Below, piece by piece: positions 53,579-62,215 of a stretch of 64,000 bases of DNA. The notes beneath the pieces are model-generated. The model was given only the letters and a program-made list of their open reading frames with translations, searched no databases and was not told the origin of the DNA. Positions within the stretch are counted from its first letter, which is position 1. Each line of letters opens with the position of its first letter. The position numbers and the translations under genes were made by a program. This DNA is from Oscillospiraceae bacterium. GTDB lineage: Bacteria > Bacillota > Clostridia > Oscillospirales > Acutalibacteraceae. The stretch spans positions 1 to 64,000 of the forward strand of contig SVOC01000013.1 of NCBI GenBank assembly GCA_015066625.1, in the 5' to 3' direction.

Positions 53579-54472
53579 ATGGCAACCATAACAACCTTTT
53601 TCTCATATAAAGGCGGTGCAGGCCGAAGCACAACCTGCCTTAACACCATTCCTTTCCTTGCTCAGATAACAGAGGCATATAAAAATGCACCGATACTTCT
53701 GCTGGATATGGATATTGAGAGCGCAGGTATGACATACCTTCTTGAGAAGGACAGGCATTTTCACGATGCAGGCTACGACATCAAGGAATTTCTTAAAGGT
53801 GAAGAGACCTGGCCTATATCCGGAACAGGAAAACTTGAGGATCATCCTCTTTATCAGAAGTTTGTTCCTGTGGGCAATATGTTCGGCCTTGAGGATGATT
53901 ATGCAGTTATGTTCCTGGGTGTAAACGATAAGAGTGATCAGTATGATAAAAACAACTCAGGTAATGTAGAAGAAGTAATGTTGCAGCTGAGCCGTTTTGC
54001 AGACAGAAACGGCATCAGAGCTATTGTTATGGACTCGGCTGCCGGCGATCAGAACTCTGCAAGACTGTCCGTAAATAACTCCGATAAAATTGTTTTTTGT
54101 ATGAAGGCAACACGCCAGTTCAGAGTCGGAACCTTCAATTATCTTCAGAAATTAGCAAAAAGATGGGATGCAGGCGCAGATGAAAGAGAAATAATTCTTC
54201 TTCCTACGGTTATTCCCGGTGATATCGAAATCGGCGGTGAATCTCAGAAGGATGCATCCATTGCCGATATAAGGGCAAGACTGAACGGAAGCGGTGTTAA
54301 CAGGCTTGATATCAAAACTGACTTTATTTCTGAGGATATGTTCGGAATTAACGAAATAACCCGTTTTAAATGGAAAGAAGAAGTTTTGTACAAGCTGGGC
54401 GAAGAATTGACCGTCGAGGAAGCAGAAGGAAGACGCCGTTACGAGCACCTTGCTGAACTTGTTGCATATTGA
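53579..54472 (+). CDS. ParA/MinD-like P-loop ATPase with KGGxGR variant motif
   Basis: 297 residues. YKGGAGRSTTC (K11-T18) is a deviant Walker A; ILLLDMDIESAG is the switch-I/Walker A' region and AIVMDSAAGDQNSA the Walker B-like strand. The R after KGGxG instead of K is the KGGVGR variant that accompanies TIR and other signalling modules in bacteria. It probably dimerises on ATP and recruits partners rather than segregating DNA; no parB is present. It is packed 1 base after the upstream stop and 13 bases before the next start. Confidence 0.85.
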   Translation: MATITTFFSYKGGAGRSTTCLNTIPFLAQITEAYKNAPILLLDMDIESAGMTYLLEKDRHFHDAGYDIKEFLKGEETWPISGTGKLEDHPLYQKFVPVGNMFGLEDDYAVMFLGVNDKSDQYDKNNSGNVEEVMLQLSRFADRNGIRAIVMDSAAGDQNSARLSVNNSDKIVFCMKATRQFRVGTFNYLQKLAKRWDAGADEREIILLPTVIPGDIEIGGESQKDASIADIRARLNGSGVNRLDIKTDFISEDMFGINEITRFKWKEEVLYKLGEELTVEEAEGRRRYEHLAELVAY

Positions 54473-54485
54473 TCAGGTGAAAATT

Positions 54486-55187
54486 ATGGAAATATCGACA
54501 TATAAGGAATGTGCAAAATATATAAGTGAGAATGTAAAAGACGAAGGTGTCAGAGAACTTGTTTTCGGTGAAAAAAACGTTACTTTCAGGCTTATAAAGA
54601 CGAGTGCGCCGATTTTTCGCGTTATGCTTTGCACTTTTTCTTTGATTTATCTGAAATGGTTGTCTTACAGCAGACAGGAGCTCAGGAAATTTTCCGGTAA
54701 ACATTCAAAAAAAGTTTTCGGAGTGCTTGAGGATCTTTATAAGTCTGTGCAGTTTGATTCTGATATTATGATATTTGTTCTCACTGAAGCACAGAAGGAT
54801 ATCATAGAAAACGGAGAAAACTCCTTTTTCGATAAAATAATCAGCAAAGAGAATTTCTGTGCATACAGCAAGCTGTATGAGCTTGCCTACAAGTGCCCTA
54901 AGCTTGAACAAGCTGACGAGAAGGATGAAGGTGTGCTTCTTTCACAGCTTGTAAATGTTATCGGTAATTCGGTCTGGCTCGAGTCTGCCGTGTATAATCA
55001 GCAAAATAATGCTTTTGTGTTTGGCGGTAGAGAAATACCGTGCAGAGATATAATTGTCAGTCACGGTGCAGATGAGGCTAAGCATATCCTTATAGATAAA
55101 GAGCATATATCCGATAAAGTCAGAAGAGATTATATGTCCTTTTTCGGATTTAACCGAATGATAACAATAGGAGGAGAAATCGTATGA
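54486..55187 (+). CDS. Unrecognised 233-residue protein of the TIR operon
   Basis: No family recognised. A hydrophobic stretch near residues 39-55 (RVMLCTFSLIYLKWL) could be a buried helix or membrane contact; the rest is mixed and soluble-looking, with GREIPCRDIIVSHGADEAKH near the end. The start at 54486 follows AGGTGA. Its stop overlaps the next ATG by 4 bases (ATGA), so it is translationally coupled to the AdoMet decarboxylase gene and probably works with it. Confidence 0.65.
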   Translation: MEISTYKECAKYISENVKDEGVRELVFGEKNVTFRLIKTSAPIFRVMLCTFSLIYLKWLSYSRQELRKFSGKHSKKVFGVLEDLYKSVQFDSDIMIFVLTEAQKDIIENGENSFFDKIISKENFCAYSKLYELAYKCPKLEQADEKDEGVLLSQLVNVIGNSVWLESAVYNQQNNAFVFGGREIPCRDIIVSHGADEAKHILIDKEHISDKVRRDYMSFFGFNRMITIGGEIV

Positions 55188-55978
55188 TACATATTCTTAT
55201 AGATTCTTACGGATGTAATTCTGAAAGAATGGACAATCTTAAAGACGTTTATGAGGTAATAAACAATGTTGTTTATAAAATGCAGCTGAATGCGATTATG
55301 CCTCCTCAGCTTATCCCTTATTATTACTGTCCCGATCCGGAGGATGTGGGAATCAGTGCTTTTGTTCTGCTGCAGGGTGGTCATTTTACAATTCATACAT
55401 TCCCTCAGTACGGCTGTTATTTTGCGGATTTGCTTTATGACGGTTTTGCCAATGCGGAAATACTCAGCAATATTCTGAAAAGAGAATTTCCCTGTTCTTC
55501 TTTCTTTATAAAACGAATTGACAGAAGCGAGTTTGACGGCGGAGATATGGGAATGTATCAAAGTGCGGATTTCGGACCTCACTATATGATCAGGGCAAAA
55601 TCATCAAAGATTCCCACGATAGATGATTATATGGAAATACTTGATCATCTGCCCGACCAGATCGGTATGCATCCGATTACAAGACCCTGTGTTCTTAAAG
55701 ATACAATTAATAACCCCACATATCTTTCAGGCATTGCGGTTATAGCAGAGAGTCATATTGCTATGCACTATAACTATGAAACCAATGAAGTGCTTATGGA
55801 TATTTTTTCCTGCAAAGAAGTTGATGATGAAAAATATGAAAAAGTTGTCACAACAATGTTTGACAGCTTCAGTGATGTCAAAATCAAGCGCGGAAGAAAG
55901 AACGACCAGCGAAAAGATTCTCAGGAAAACAAATATGAGAGCCACAGAAATTGGCAGGAAGTTATTCGAAAAGGTTAA
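55184..55978 (+). CDS. Two-domain S-adenosylmethionine decarboxylase-like protein
   Basis: 264 residues made of two SpeH-like halves. The C-terminal half has all canonical residues: the E189-S190 self-cleavage site in VIAESHIAMH, H195, and C210 in MDIFSC, at the spacing of Ser63, His68 and Cys83 in prokaryotic enzymes. The N-terminal half keeps the frame (LLQGGHFTIHTFPQYG) but has G65-G66 at the cleavage site and Asp for the Cys, so it cannot form a pyruvoyl group. A functional protein would make decarboxylated AdoMet, the aminopropyl donor for spermidine. No spermidine synthase is nearby. A lysine/arginine-rich tail follows residue 233. Confidence 0.8.
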   Translation: MIHILIDSYGCNSERMDNLKDVYEVINNVVYKMQLNAIMPPQLIPYYYCPDPEDVGISAFVLLQGGHFTIHTFPQYGCYFADLLYDGFANAEILSNILKREFPCSSFFIKRIDRSEFDGGDMGMYQSADFGPHYMIRAKSSKIPTIDDYMEILDHLPDQIGMHPITRPCVLKDTINNPTYLSGIAVIAESHIAMHYNYETNEVLMDIFSCKEVDDEKYEKVVTTMFDSFSDVKIKRGRKNDQRKDSQENKYESHRNWQEVIRKG

Positions 55979-55983
55979 TATAA

Positions 55984-56000
55984 TGGGTGTTGAACACCCC
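55984..56000 (+). terminator. Weak hairpin closing the TIR operon
   Basis: GGGTGTT pairs with AACACCC around one base just after the last stop. It is followed by A/T-rich sequence without a clear T-run. Confidence 0.4.
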
Positions 56001-56017
56001 AAAATTTCAATTTAATA

Positions 56018-56046
56018 TTGATAAAAGCACGGAATACTTGTATAAT
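56018..56046 (+). promoter_or_regulatory. SigA promoter of the GH16 gene
   Basis: TTGATA (56018-56023), 17-base spacer, TATAAT (56041-56046). It separates the GH16/LCP unit from the TIR operon. Confidence 0.8.
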
Positions 56047-56078
56047 ATCTCTGTATAAAACTTTATCGGAGAGATGTT

Positions 56079-56927
56079 ATGAAAAGTATTCTGTCTTTTT
56101 TTGCGTCAATAATAATTCTTATCTGCACTTCCCTTGATATTCCCTGCTTCCCTATGGGTGAAAAGCTGGATCTTGAGAAATTTGAAATTATGTTCAGTGA
56201 GGATTTCAGCGGTGAGCTTGACCGCAGTGTGTGGTCGGGTCACTATCAGTACGGCAATACAACCGAAGCGAGGAAAGGCAGCTACTGGAATCAGTATCTT
56301 GCCCAAACGAAAGACGGCAACCTTGTTATTCCCGTTGTTTACCTTGAAGAGGGCATGGGCGGTAAGGGTGCAGGCTGGTACACCGCAGGCATTGATACGG
56401 ATTCCGATGCAAAAAACGGCTTCAGTCAGAAATTCGGCTACTTTGAGTGCAGATGCATTCTGCCGAAGGGCGCGGATATCTGGAGTGCCTTCTGGCTTAT
56501 GAATGACGGCGTTTATAATGCAGACGGCAGCGGTAAAGACGGCACGGAGATTGATATTTTTGAAAGCGACGGCTATGAAAAGCTTTTCAAATACAATGTT
56601 TCGTCAAACCTTCATTTTGACGGCTACGGCGACGCACATCAGAAGCTGGGTGCAACACGCTTCCTTTTAAAGAACAATCCCTATGAGGAGTTCAATACAT
56701 ACGGCCTTGAATGGAACGAAAACGAATATATTTTCTACATTAATGGTGTTGAAACCTTCCGCACTTCTTTCGGCGGAGTAAGTCAGAATGAAGAATATGT
56801 TATTCTTTCCGTTGAAATGCGCGGTGAAAACGGTATTCCCTCCGAAAGAGAAAATGCTCCTGCAGAGGGTGCTGAATTTATTGTTGACTATGTGAAGGTT
56901 TATCAGTATAAAGACCTTATGAATTAA
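56079..56927 (+). CDS. Secreted glycoside hydrolase family 16 protein
   Basis: 282 residues with a signal peptide (about 1-25). The catalytic motif GTEIDIFESDG holds the nucleophile and acid/base glutamates, and SAFWLM and FNTYGLEWNENEYIFYING are standard GH16 features. These enzymes cut beta-1,3/1,4-glucans or related polymers, and some remodel cell-wall glycans. CGGAGAG precedes the ATG. The following LCP and epimerase genes suggest it trims a self-made or dietary polymer at the surface; which one is unknown. Confidence 0.9.
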   Translation: MKSILSFFASIIILICTSLDIPCFPMGEKLDLEKFEIMFSEDFSGELDRSVWSGHYQYGNTTEARKGSYWNQYLAQTKDGNLVIPVVYLEEGMGGKGAGWYTAGIDTDSDAKNGFSQKFGYFECRCILPKGADIWSAFWLMNDGVYNADGSGKDGTEIDIFESDGYEKLFKYNVSSNLHFDGYGDAHQKLGATRFLLKNNPYEEFNTYGLEWNENEYIFYINGVETFRTSFGGVSQNEEYVILSVEMRGENGIPSERENAPAEGAEFIVDYVKVYQYKDLMN

Positions 56928-56939
56928 AGAGGGGTAAAT

Positions 56940-58094
56940 ATGAAAAAGAAAACAAGCAAAAAGAAAATATTTCTCATTTGCCTGCTGATATTCATTGTGA
57001 TTATCGTGGGCACCCTTGCGGGTATCGCCCTGCCTCTTATCATAAGCTACAATACAAATGCTTATGAGGAGGTTGATATTGTTGAGAGAAGCGATGAATA
57101 TGTTGAGCCTGCAACCGACCCTCAGCCCGATGAATGGGCAAACGTTACCATAGGTGATGATGAAGTGGGCAGGGATCTTACCTCAGGCGGCACACTTCCT
57201 CATAACGTCAACGGCGGCGGAGGCAACATCAAAGGTGACAGCTACGACAGAAACGCTTCCTTCGGCAGAAACGAAAATACCGTCAGCGTTTACGGTAAAA
57301 CGCCTATTTACAAAGTTCCGCAGAAAGACCCCAATATTGAAAATATTCTTGTTCTCGGCACGGATTCAAGAGATGTTACAAGAGAACGCGGCAGAAGCGA
57401 TGCAATAATCATTCTGTCCTACAACAAGAAAACAGGTGCAATAAAGATGGTTTCAGTTCTCCGTGACTGCCTTGTACCCATTGAGGGCAGAGGCTGGAAC
57501 AGAATCAATGCCGCTTATTCTTTTGATGGTGTAGGCCTTGCGGTAAATACGGTCAACAGACTTTTTGACCTTGATATCCAGCGCTTCGTTGTTGTTGATT
57601 TCAACGGCGTTACGGATTTCATTGACAGGGCAGGCGGTGTTACAATCAGCCTTACACAGAAAGAGGTTGATTATCTTACAAATTACAGCGGCGGTAAGGT
57701 TAAGTATAACGTGGGTCCCAACAATTTCAACGGCGACAGAGCTCTTGCTTATATGAGAATACGTAAGATTGACAGCGACTTCAAGCGCACTGAAAGGCAG
57801 AGAAACGTAATCGTTACCCTTGCAAAGAAGATTCTCAGCGAAAAGAGCCTTGCGGAGATTTATGACCTGACGGATTTTGCCTTCGGTCTTGTTAAAACGA
57901 ATATCAGCCTTACGGAGCTTACCTCAGCGGTAACGGATATTGCCACGGGTGCACTGAAAAACGGGCTTAATATTGAATCACAGCATGTGCCCTACAGCGG
58001 CGCTTATGTGAATAAATACTATAACGGTATGGCAATCGTTTCGTTTGATATTGACGATGCCGCAAGAAGAGTAAATAATTTCATTTACGGATAA
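56940..58094 (+). CDS. LytR-CpsA-Psr family protein 1
   Basis: 384 residues. A short cytoplasmic basic tail and one membrane helix (about 9-33) precede an extracytoplasmic acidic and glycine-rich linker and the LCP domain (about 130-360) with GTDSRDVTRERGRSDAIIIL, SVLRDCLVPIEG and RINAAYSFDG. LCP proteins move lipid-linked polymers such as teichoic acid or capsule onto peptidoglycan. GAGGGG precedes the ATG 12 bases after the GH16 stop. A second LCP protein is encoded at 61275. Confidence 0.92.
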   Translation: MKKKTSKKKIFLICLLIFIVIIVGTLAGIALPLIISYNTNAYEEVDIVERSDEYVEPATDPQPDEWANVTIGDDEVGRDLTSGGTLPHNVNGGGGNIKGDSYDRNASFGRNENTVSVYGKTPIYKVPQKDPNIENILVLGTDSRDVTRERGRSDAIIILSYNKKTGAIKMVSVLRDCLVPIEGRGWNRINAAYSFDGVGLAVNTVNRLFDLDIQRFVVVDFNGVTDFIDRAGGVTISLTQKEVDYLTNYSGGKVKYNVGPNNFNGDRALAYMRIRKIDSDFKRTERQRNVIVTLAKKILSEKSLAEIYDLTDFAFGLVKTNISLTELTSAVTDIATGALKNGLNIESQHVPYSGAYVNKYYNGMAIVSFDIDDAARRVNNFIYG

Positions 58095-58105
58095 GGTGAT
58101 TTTTT

Positions 58106-59182
58106 ATGTTAGCTCAGAATGTTAATCTTAACGGCAAAACCGTGCTTATAACAGGTGCGGCGGGATTCATCGGTGCAAATCTTGTTATGGAGCTTCTGCG
58201 TACTGCAGAAAACATCAGAATAGTGGGCATAGACAATATGAATGACTACTACGATGTTTCCATAAAGAAATACCGTATGACCGAGATACTGAATCTTGCG
58301 GCGCAGAAAAGCTGTAACGGAAGTCAGTTTGTTTTCATAAAGGGCAATATTGCAGACAGAGCACTTGTTGACGAATGCTTTGAAAAATACGGCTTTGATG
58401 TTGTTGTCAACCTTGCGGCTCAGGCAGGCGTACGCTATTCAATCACAAACCCCGATGTTTATATTGAGAGCAATGTTATCGGCTTCTACAATATTCTTGA
58501 AGCCTGCCGCAATCATCCTGTTGAGCATCTTGTTTACGCATCATCCTCAAGCGTTTACGGATCAAACAAAAAAATTCCTTACAGCACCGACGATAAGGTG
58601 GATAACCCCGTAAGCCTTTATGCGGCAACCAAAAAGAGCAACGAGCTTATGGCACACGCTTATTCAAAGCTTTATAATATCCCTTCAACGGGTCTTCGTT
58701 TCTTCACGGTTTACGGCCCTGCAGGCAGACCCGATATGGCTTATTTCGGCTTCACAAATAAGCTCAGGGCAGGGGATAACATTCAGATTTTCAACTACGG
58801 CAACTGCAAAAGAGATTTTACATATGTTGACGATATTGTTGAGGGAATCAAACGCATTATGCAGTGTGCCCCCGAAAAGGAAAACGGCGAAGACGGTCTT
58901 CCCGTGCCCCCTTACAGAGTTTACAACATCGGCAACAACAGCCCCGAAAACCTGCTTGATTTTGTGGATATTCTTCAGCAGGAGCTTATCCGTGCAGGAG
59001 TTCTGCCCGAGGATTATGATTTTGAAGCCCACAAACAGCTTGTACCCATGCAGGCAGGGGATGTGCCTGTAACCTATGCGGATACCTCCGCACTTGAAAG
59101 GGATTTCGGCTTCAAGCCCTCAACATCCCTGCGTGACGGTCTTCGTAAGTTTGCTCAGTGGTATAAAGAGTTTTATATGTGA
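58106..59182 (+). CDS. NAD-dependent UDP-sugar epimerase (UDP-glucuronate 4-epimerase-like)
   Basis: 358 residues of the extended SDR family. GAAGFIGANL binds NAD; SSSSVYG and YAATKKSNE supply the Ser and the Y-x-x-x-K catalytic pair. NMNDYYDVSIKKYR is typical of UDP-glucuronate 4-epimerases, which make UDP-galacturonate for capsule. It lies 11 bases after the LCP gene and 11 before the PqqD-like gene, in one operon. Confidence 0.9.
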   Translation: MLAQNVNLNGKTVLITGAAGFIGANLVMELLRTAENIRIVGIDNMNDYYDVSIKKYRMTEILNLAAQKSCNGSQFVFIKGNIADRALVDECFEKYGFDVVVNLAAQAGVRYSITNPDVYIESNVIGFYNILEACRNHPVEHLVYASSSSVYGSNKKIPYSTDDKVDNPVSLYAATKKSNELMAHAYSKLYNIPSTGLRFFTVYGPAGRPDMAYFGFTNKLRAGDNIQIFNYGNCKRDFTYVDDIVEGIKRIMQCAPEKENGEDGLPVPPYRVYNIGNNSPENLLDFVDILQQELIRAGVLPEDYDFEAHKQLVPMQAGDVPVTYADTSALERDFGFKPSTSLRDGLRKFAQWYKEFYM

Positions 59183-59193
59183 GGTGGGTTTAT

Positions 59194-59466
59194 ATGGAAA
59201 ATAAGAAATACGGTGTAAAACAAGGGTATATTGTCAGAGAAATCGCAGGCGAATTTATTGCCGTGCCCGTTGATTCCTCCTGCGGAACAAATATAGTCGT
59301 TCTCAATCCTGTCAGCAGATTTCTTTGGGACCTTATGAAAACAGAAAAAACCTTTGATGAGCTTCTTGATGCAATGCTTAGTAATTATGATGTATCAAAG
59401 GAAGAAGCGGAAACGGATTTAAAGGATTTTTTAAAGCAGCTTACAGAAAGCGGCTTGCTCAACTAA
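59194..59466 (+). CDS. PqqD family protein
   Basis: 90 residues. IVREIAGEFIAVPV, then VVLNPVSRFLWDLMKTEKTF and a C-terminal helix pair, match the PqqD/RRE-like fold that binds peptides in RiPP and related systems. It is also common in clostridial capsule loci next to NTP_transf_5 proteins, one of which is encoded at 62216. The ATG at 59194 follows GAGGTGGG. No radical-SAM protein or obvious precursor peptide is seen nearby. Confidence 0.8.
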   Translation: MENKKYGVKQGYIVREIAGEFIAVPVDSSCGTNIVVLNPVSRFLWDLMKTEKTFDELLDAMLSNYDVSKEEAETDLKDFLKQLTESGLLN

Positions 59467-59470
59467 CAAT

Positions 59471-59505
59471 AAAAGGCTTGTACGGTATGTGCCGTGCAAG
59501 CCTTT
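59471..59505 (+). terminator. Intrinsic terminator after the PqqD-like gene
   Basis: AAAGGCTTGTACGG pairs with CCGTGCAAGCCTTT (one G-U pair), then TTTTTC. Confidence 0.88.
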
Positions 59506-59524
59506 TTCATTATAATCCTATACT

Positions 59525-59676
59525 TTCCGAAACAGTGAATAGTGAATAATGAAAAGTGAATAGTTAAGGAAGGGCTTCGCCCTTACCCATTTTATAATCG
59601 GTCATAGGCGGAGCCTATCCGAAACTTTTCACTCTTCACTTTTAACTTTTCACTTTAAGAAGGTCATAGGCGGAAC
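59525..59676. repeat. Compound intergenic repeat, copy 3
   Basis: The arms contain repeated GTGAATA/AAAAGTGAAT units on the left and TTTTCACT/CTTCACTTTT on the right. Inside lie the hairpins AAGGGCTTCGCCCTT and GTCATAGGCGGAGCCTATCC; the latter recurs at 59664 with one change. The TATAATCGGTCATAGG block is shared with 1081-1096. It separates two convergent genes. Confidence 0.6.
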
Positions 59677-61251
59677 CTATCCTTTCAGAAAGTATATTTT
59701 TTGAATTACCGTTCTGTTGATTCTGAAAAGATTTTTGAAGAAAGAAATCAGCCTCTGAAAGAATCCCGATTTGACCGAAACCGTCTGGAAGTCGGCTATC
59801 TCATTGCCCAGAACATCGTTGATAACGGTTCCGTCGGCATCAACAAGCTTTGCCGCTACCTCAACACTGCCGCTTTCGGGGGATACTTCAAAGGTTTTGC
59901 CTTCGCCGCTTTTAACTCCGTCAACATACCACCATACGGCGAAATCATTGATATTATTTGTCACCTCAGCGGTAAGGCGGAGAGTTTCGCCGTAGCGGAT
60001 TGTTTTTTCGCCTGTGTTGTTTTTGATTTTCAGTCTGGGAGTTATCAGATCCTTAAGCTTGAGCATACCGTAGCCGTAATAAATGTCTTTTCCATCTTCG
60101 CCAAGATCCTGAGCATTTGAAGTCAGCACGGATACTGTCTGCTCAGTGCTGCAACCGGGATTATCAAGAATAAACATAGCTGCGGCTGCGGAAACGTAAG
60201 CTGCCGACATTGATGTACCGCTCATGGCAATCAGTTCACCCAGAGCATTGTAGCCCACTATGTTTTCGCCCGGTGCAGTCAAATCAATTCCATCGCCGAA
60301 ATTTGAGAAGCTTTCGGAAAAAGTCAGCTCCTCATTAACGGATGAAACTGTAATTGCATTTTCATTGTGTGCAGGGCAGAAATTCTTCATATCGCTTTTG
60401 GTGTTGCCCGCACAAACAACAACGGTAACACCGTTTTCCTCGGCATAGTTAACCGCATATTCAAGTGAACTGCAGTTGTTAAGAACAGCACCCAGGCTGA
60501 TATTTATAACATCTGCACCGTTATCAACAGCATAAATAATACCGTTAACGGCATTTATCAGCGAGCCTGTTTCTGAGGCAAGAACTCTTACGGGCATAAT
60601 TTCAACGGGAAGACTGCCCACGCAATCCGTAATTATACTTGCAAGGAATGTTCCGTGGCTGTCAACACTTACATCCTGAAAAGCATCGTTATCATTCTCA
60701 AAAAAATCATATCCGCTGACAAGTTTATCCTTGATAAAGTCAATATCCTCACAGCCGCTGTCAATTATGGCAACGGTTACGCAGTCAACCGAAGAAGGAG
60801 TTACTGACTGAGAATATACATCGGCTTCAACGGCTTCAACACCCCAGGAAAGATATTCTGCCGATTCCTCAACCGTTCCCGTATAAACGGGCATATCCCG
60901 TTCTGCATAAATAATACGGGGATTGTTATTCAGCCTGTCAAGGCAGCTCAGAAGATCTTTTTCATCCGAAAACTGCAAAACAAATCTGCCGTCATCCGAA
61001 ATTACACATTCGTTTGCAAGCGAAAAAGCATTATCTGGGGGTATTACACTGAATTTACCTATAATTCTGAGCATTTCATCGGCATTATCTTCATTTTTGA
61101 TTATCTCTGCGGTTTTTATTGCAAATTCCGTGTTGCTTTCTGCAGTGCAATCATCAGTGGCTTTTTCTTCAAAAGCAAAAGTGAAGGGTAAATATACCGA
61201 AAGCATAAGAAGAGTGAGAATTAACGCAGTTATTTTTTTTGCGAATTTCAT
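59677..61251 (-). CDS. Secreted subtilisin-like serine protease (S8)
   Basis: 524 residues with a signal peptide (about 1-27). An inhibitor-I9-like propeptide region (about 40-100) precedes the S8 domain with the catalytic Asp in AIIDSGCED, His in DSHGTFLASI, oxyanion Asn in VCAGNTKSD and Ser in MSGTSMSAAYVSA. A beta-sandwich domain (about 400-490) and a basic hydrophobic tail that may hold it at the membrane follow. The ATG at 61251 follows CAGGTG; an in-frame GTG at 61260 lies inside that site. Likely role: extracellular protein processing. Confidence 0.9.
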   Translation of the reverse strand: MKFAKKITALILTLLMLSVYLPFTFAFEEKATDDCTAESNTEFAIKTAEIIKNEDNADEMLRIIGKFSVIPPDNAFSLANECVISDDGRFVLQFSDEKDLLSCLDRLNNNPRIIYAERDMPVYTGTVEESAEYLSWGVEAVEADVYSQSVTPSSVDCVTVAIIDSGCEDIDFIKDKLVSGYDFFENDNDAFQDVSVDSHGTFLASIITDCVGSLPVEIMPVRVLASETGSLINAVNGIIYAVDNGADVINISLGAVLNNCSSLEYAVNYAEENGVTVVVCAGNTKSDMKNFCPAHNENAITVSSVNEELTFSESFSNFGDGIDLTAPGENIVGYNALGELIAMSGTSMSAAYVSAAAAMFILDNPGCSTEQTVSVLTSNAQDLGEDGKDIYYGYGMLKLKDLITPRLKIKNNTGEKTIRYGETLRLTAEVTNNINDFAVWWYVDGVKSGEGKTFEVSPESGSVEVAAKLVDADGTVINDVLGNEIADFQTVSVKSGFFQRLISFFKNLFRINRTVIQKIYFLKG

Positions 61252-61274
61252 AAATTTCACCTGAGTTTCTGTTT

Positions 61275-62210
61275 TTACATGGGAAGGTATTCTTCAAAAA
61301 TCAGCTTTCTGATTTCCGCAAGGTCGGGGACAAGTACTGCCATTCCACGTATCATTTCATTTTTATATGTACCCTCTGCGGGGACAAGGTAGCTTTCTGT
61401 TTCAAGGCTTTGGAAGGAAGAGGCAAAGGTCAAGGCAAGTGACATTATTTGGTCTTCAGTCATATCCGTTGCCATAAGGGGCAGAATTTCGCCGAAAAAC
61501 ATTGCAAGCTCCGTAAGCGAATATTCCTTTGCTTTTTCAAAAACCGCACCCATAATTTTTCTCTGCCTTGAGGTGCGCTGAAAATCACTGTCGATTTTTC
61601 GTATTCTGGCGTAGGTGAGTGCCTGCTCACCGCTGAGGTTACAAAGTCCCTCGCTTGCGCCTACTATTTCCGCTTCCTCGGCGGTAAGCTCAATATCAAC
61701 ACCGCCGACGGTATCAATAATTTTTTCAAAGCCCTCAAAATCCGATTCGAAGCAGCCGTCAACGGTTATGCCGAAATTCACTTCAAGGGTTTCTTTAAGC
61801 AGGTCAAAGCCGCCGTATGCATATGCCGCGTTAAGGCGGTTATCCTCATAGCCGGGAATCTGAACATAAAGGTCGCGCAGGAATGAAATCATTTCCATTT
61901 TGTTTTTTTCGGGGTTAAAACTGCAAAGAATCATTGCGTCTGAACGCTGCCTGCCTTCACCCTCACGTCTGTCCTGACCGATAAGCAGAATGTTGATAAG
62001 CCCCGTGTTATCCGCAGGCTCATATTTTTCGCCGTTCCATATAACATCTTCGGGGTCAAGTGTATTACCGTTAGTTACAGAGGTATTGTTATTCTGCGTT
62101 GCCGTGGTTGTTTTTTCGGCGGTTTTATCTGAAGTCTGACAGCCTGCAAAAGCTGCCGCAAGAAAAGCGGCAATCAGCACAAGGGCTGTTATTTTTAAAA
62201 TCTTTTTCAT
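61275..62210 (-). CDS. LytR-CpsA-Psr family lipoprotein 2
   Basis: 311 residues. The lipobox AAFAGC (about residues 19-24) marks a lipoprotein, unusual for LCP proteins, which are mostly anchored by a helix. A Thr/Asn linker and the LCP domain follow (GQDRREGEGRQRSDAMIL, SFLRDLYVQIPG, LNAAYAYGG, YARIRKIDSDFQRTSRQR). The predicted role is attachment of a polymer to peptidoglycan. I chose the ATG at 62210, which has GGAG at 8 bases; a GTG at 62219 overlaps that site. It directly follows the NTP_transf_5 gene. Confidence 0.88.
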   Translation of the reverse strand: MKKILKITALVLIAAFLAAAFAGCQTSDKTAEKTTTATQNNNTSVTNGNTLDPEDVIWNGEKYEPADNTGLINILLIGQDRREGEGRQRSDAMILCSFNPEKNKMEMISFLRDLYVQIPGYEDNRLNAAYAYGGFDLLKETLEVNFGITVDGCFESDFEGFEKIIDTVGGVDIELTAEEAEIVGASEGLCNLSGEQALTYARIRKIDSDFQRTSRQRKIMGAVFEKAKEYSLTELAMFFGEILPLMATDMTEDQIMSLALTFASSFQSLETESYLVPAEGTYKNEMIRGMAVLVPDLAEIRKLIFEEYLPM

Positions 62211-62215
62211 AGTTT

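Noticed and set aside
53579-54472. Plasmid partition system
   Set aside because: The ATPase is ParA-like, but there is no ParB or centromere-like array, and its KGGxGR motif and operon partners point to a signalling role.
59525-59676. CRISPR-like repeats
   Set aside because: The repeated TGAATA/CACTTTT units are irregular, have no uniform spacers, and no cas genes are in the window.
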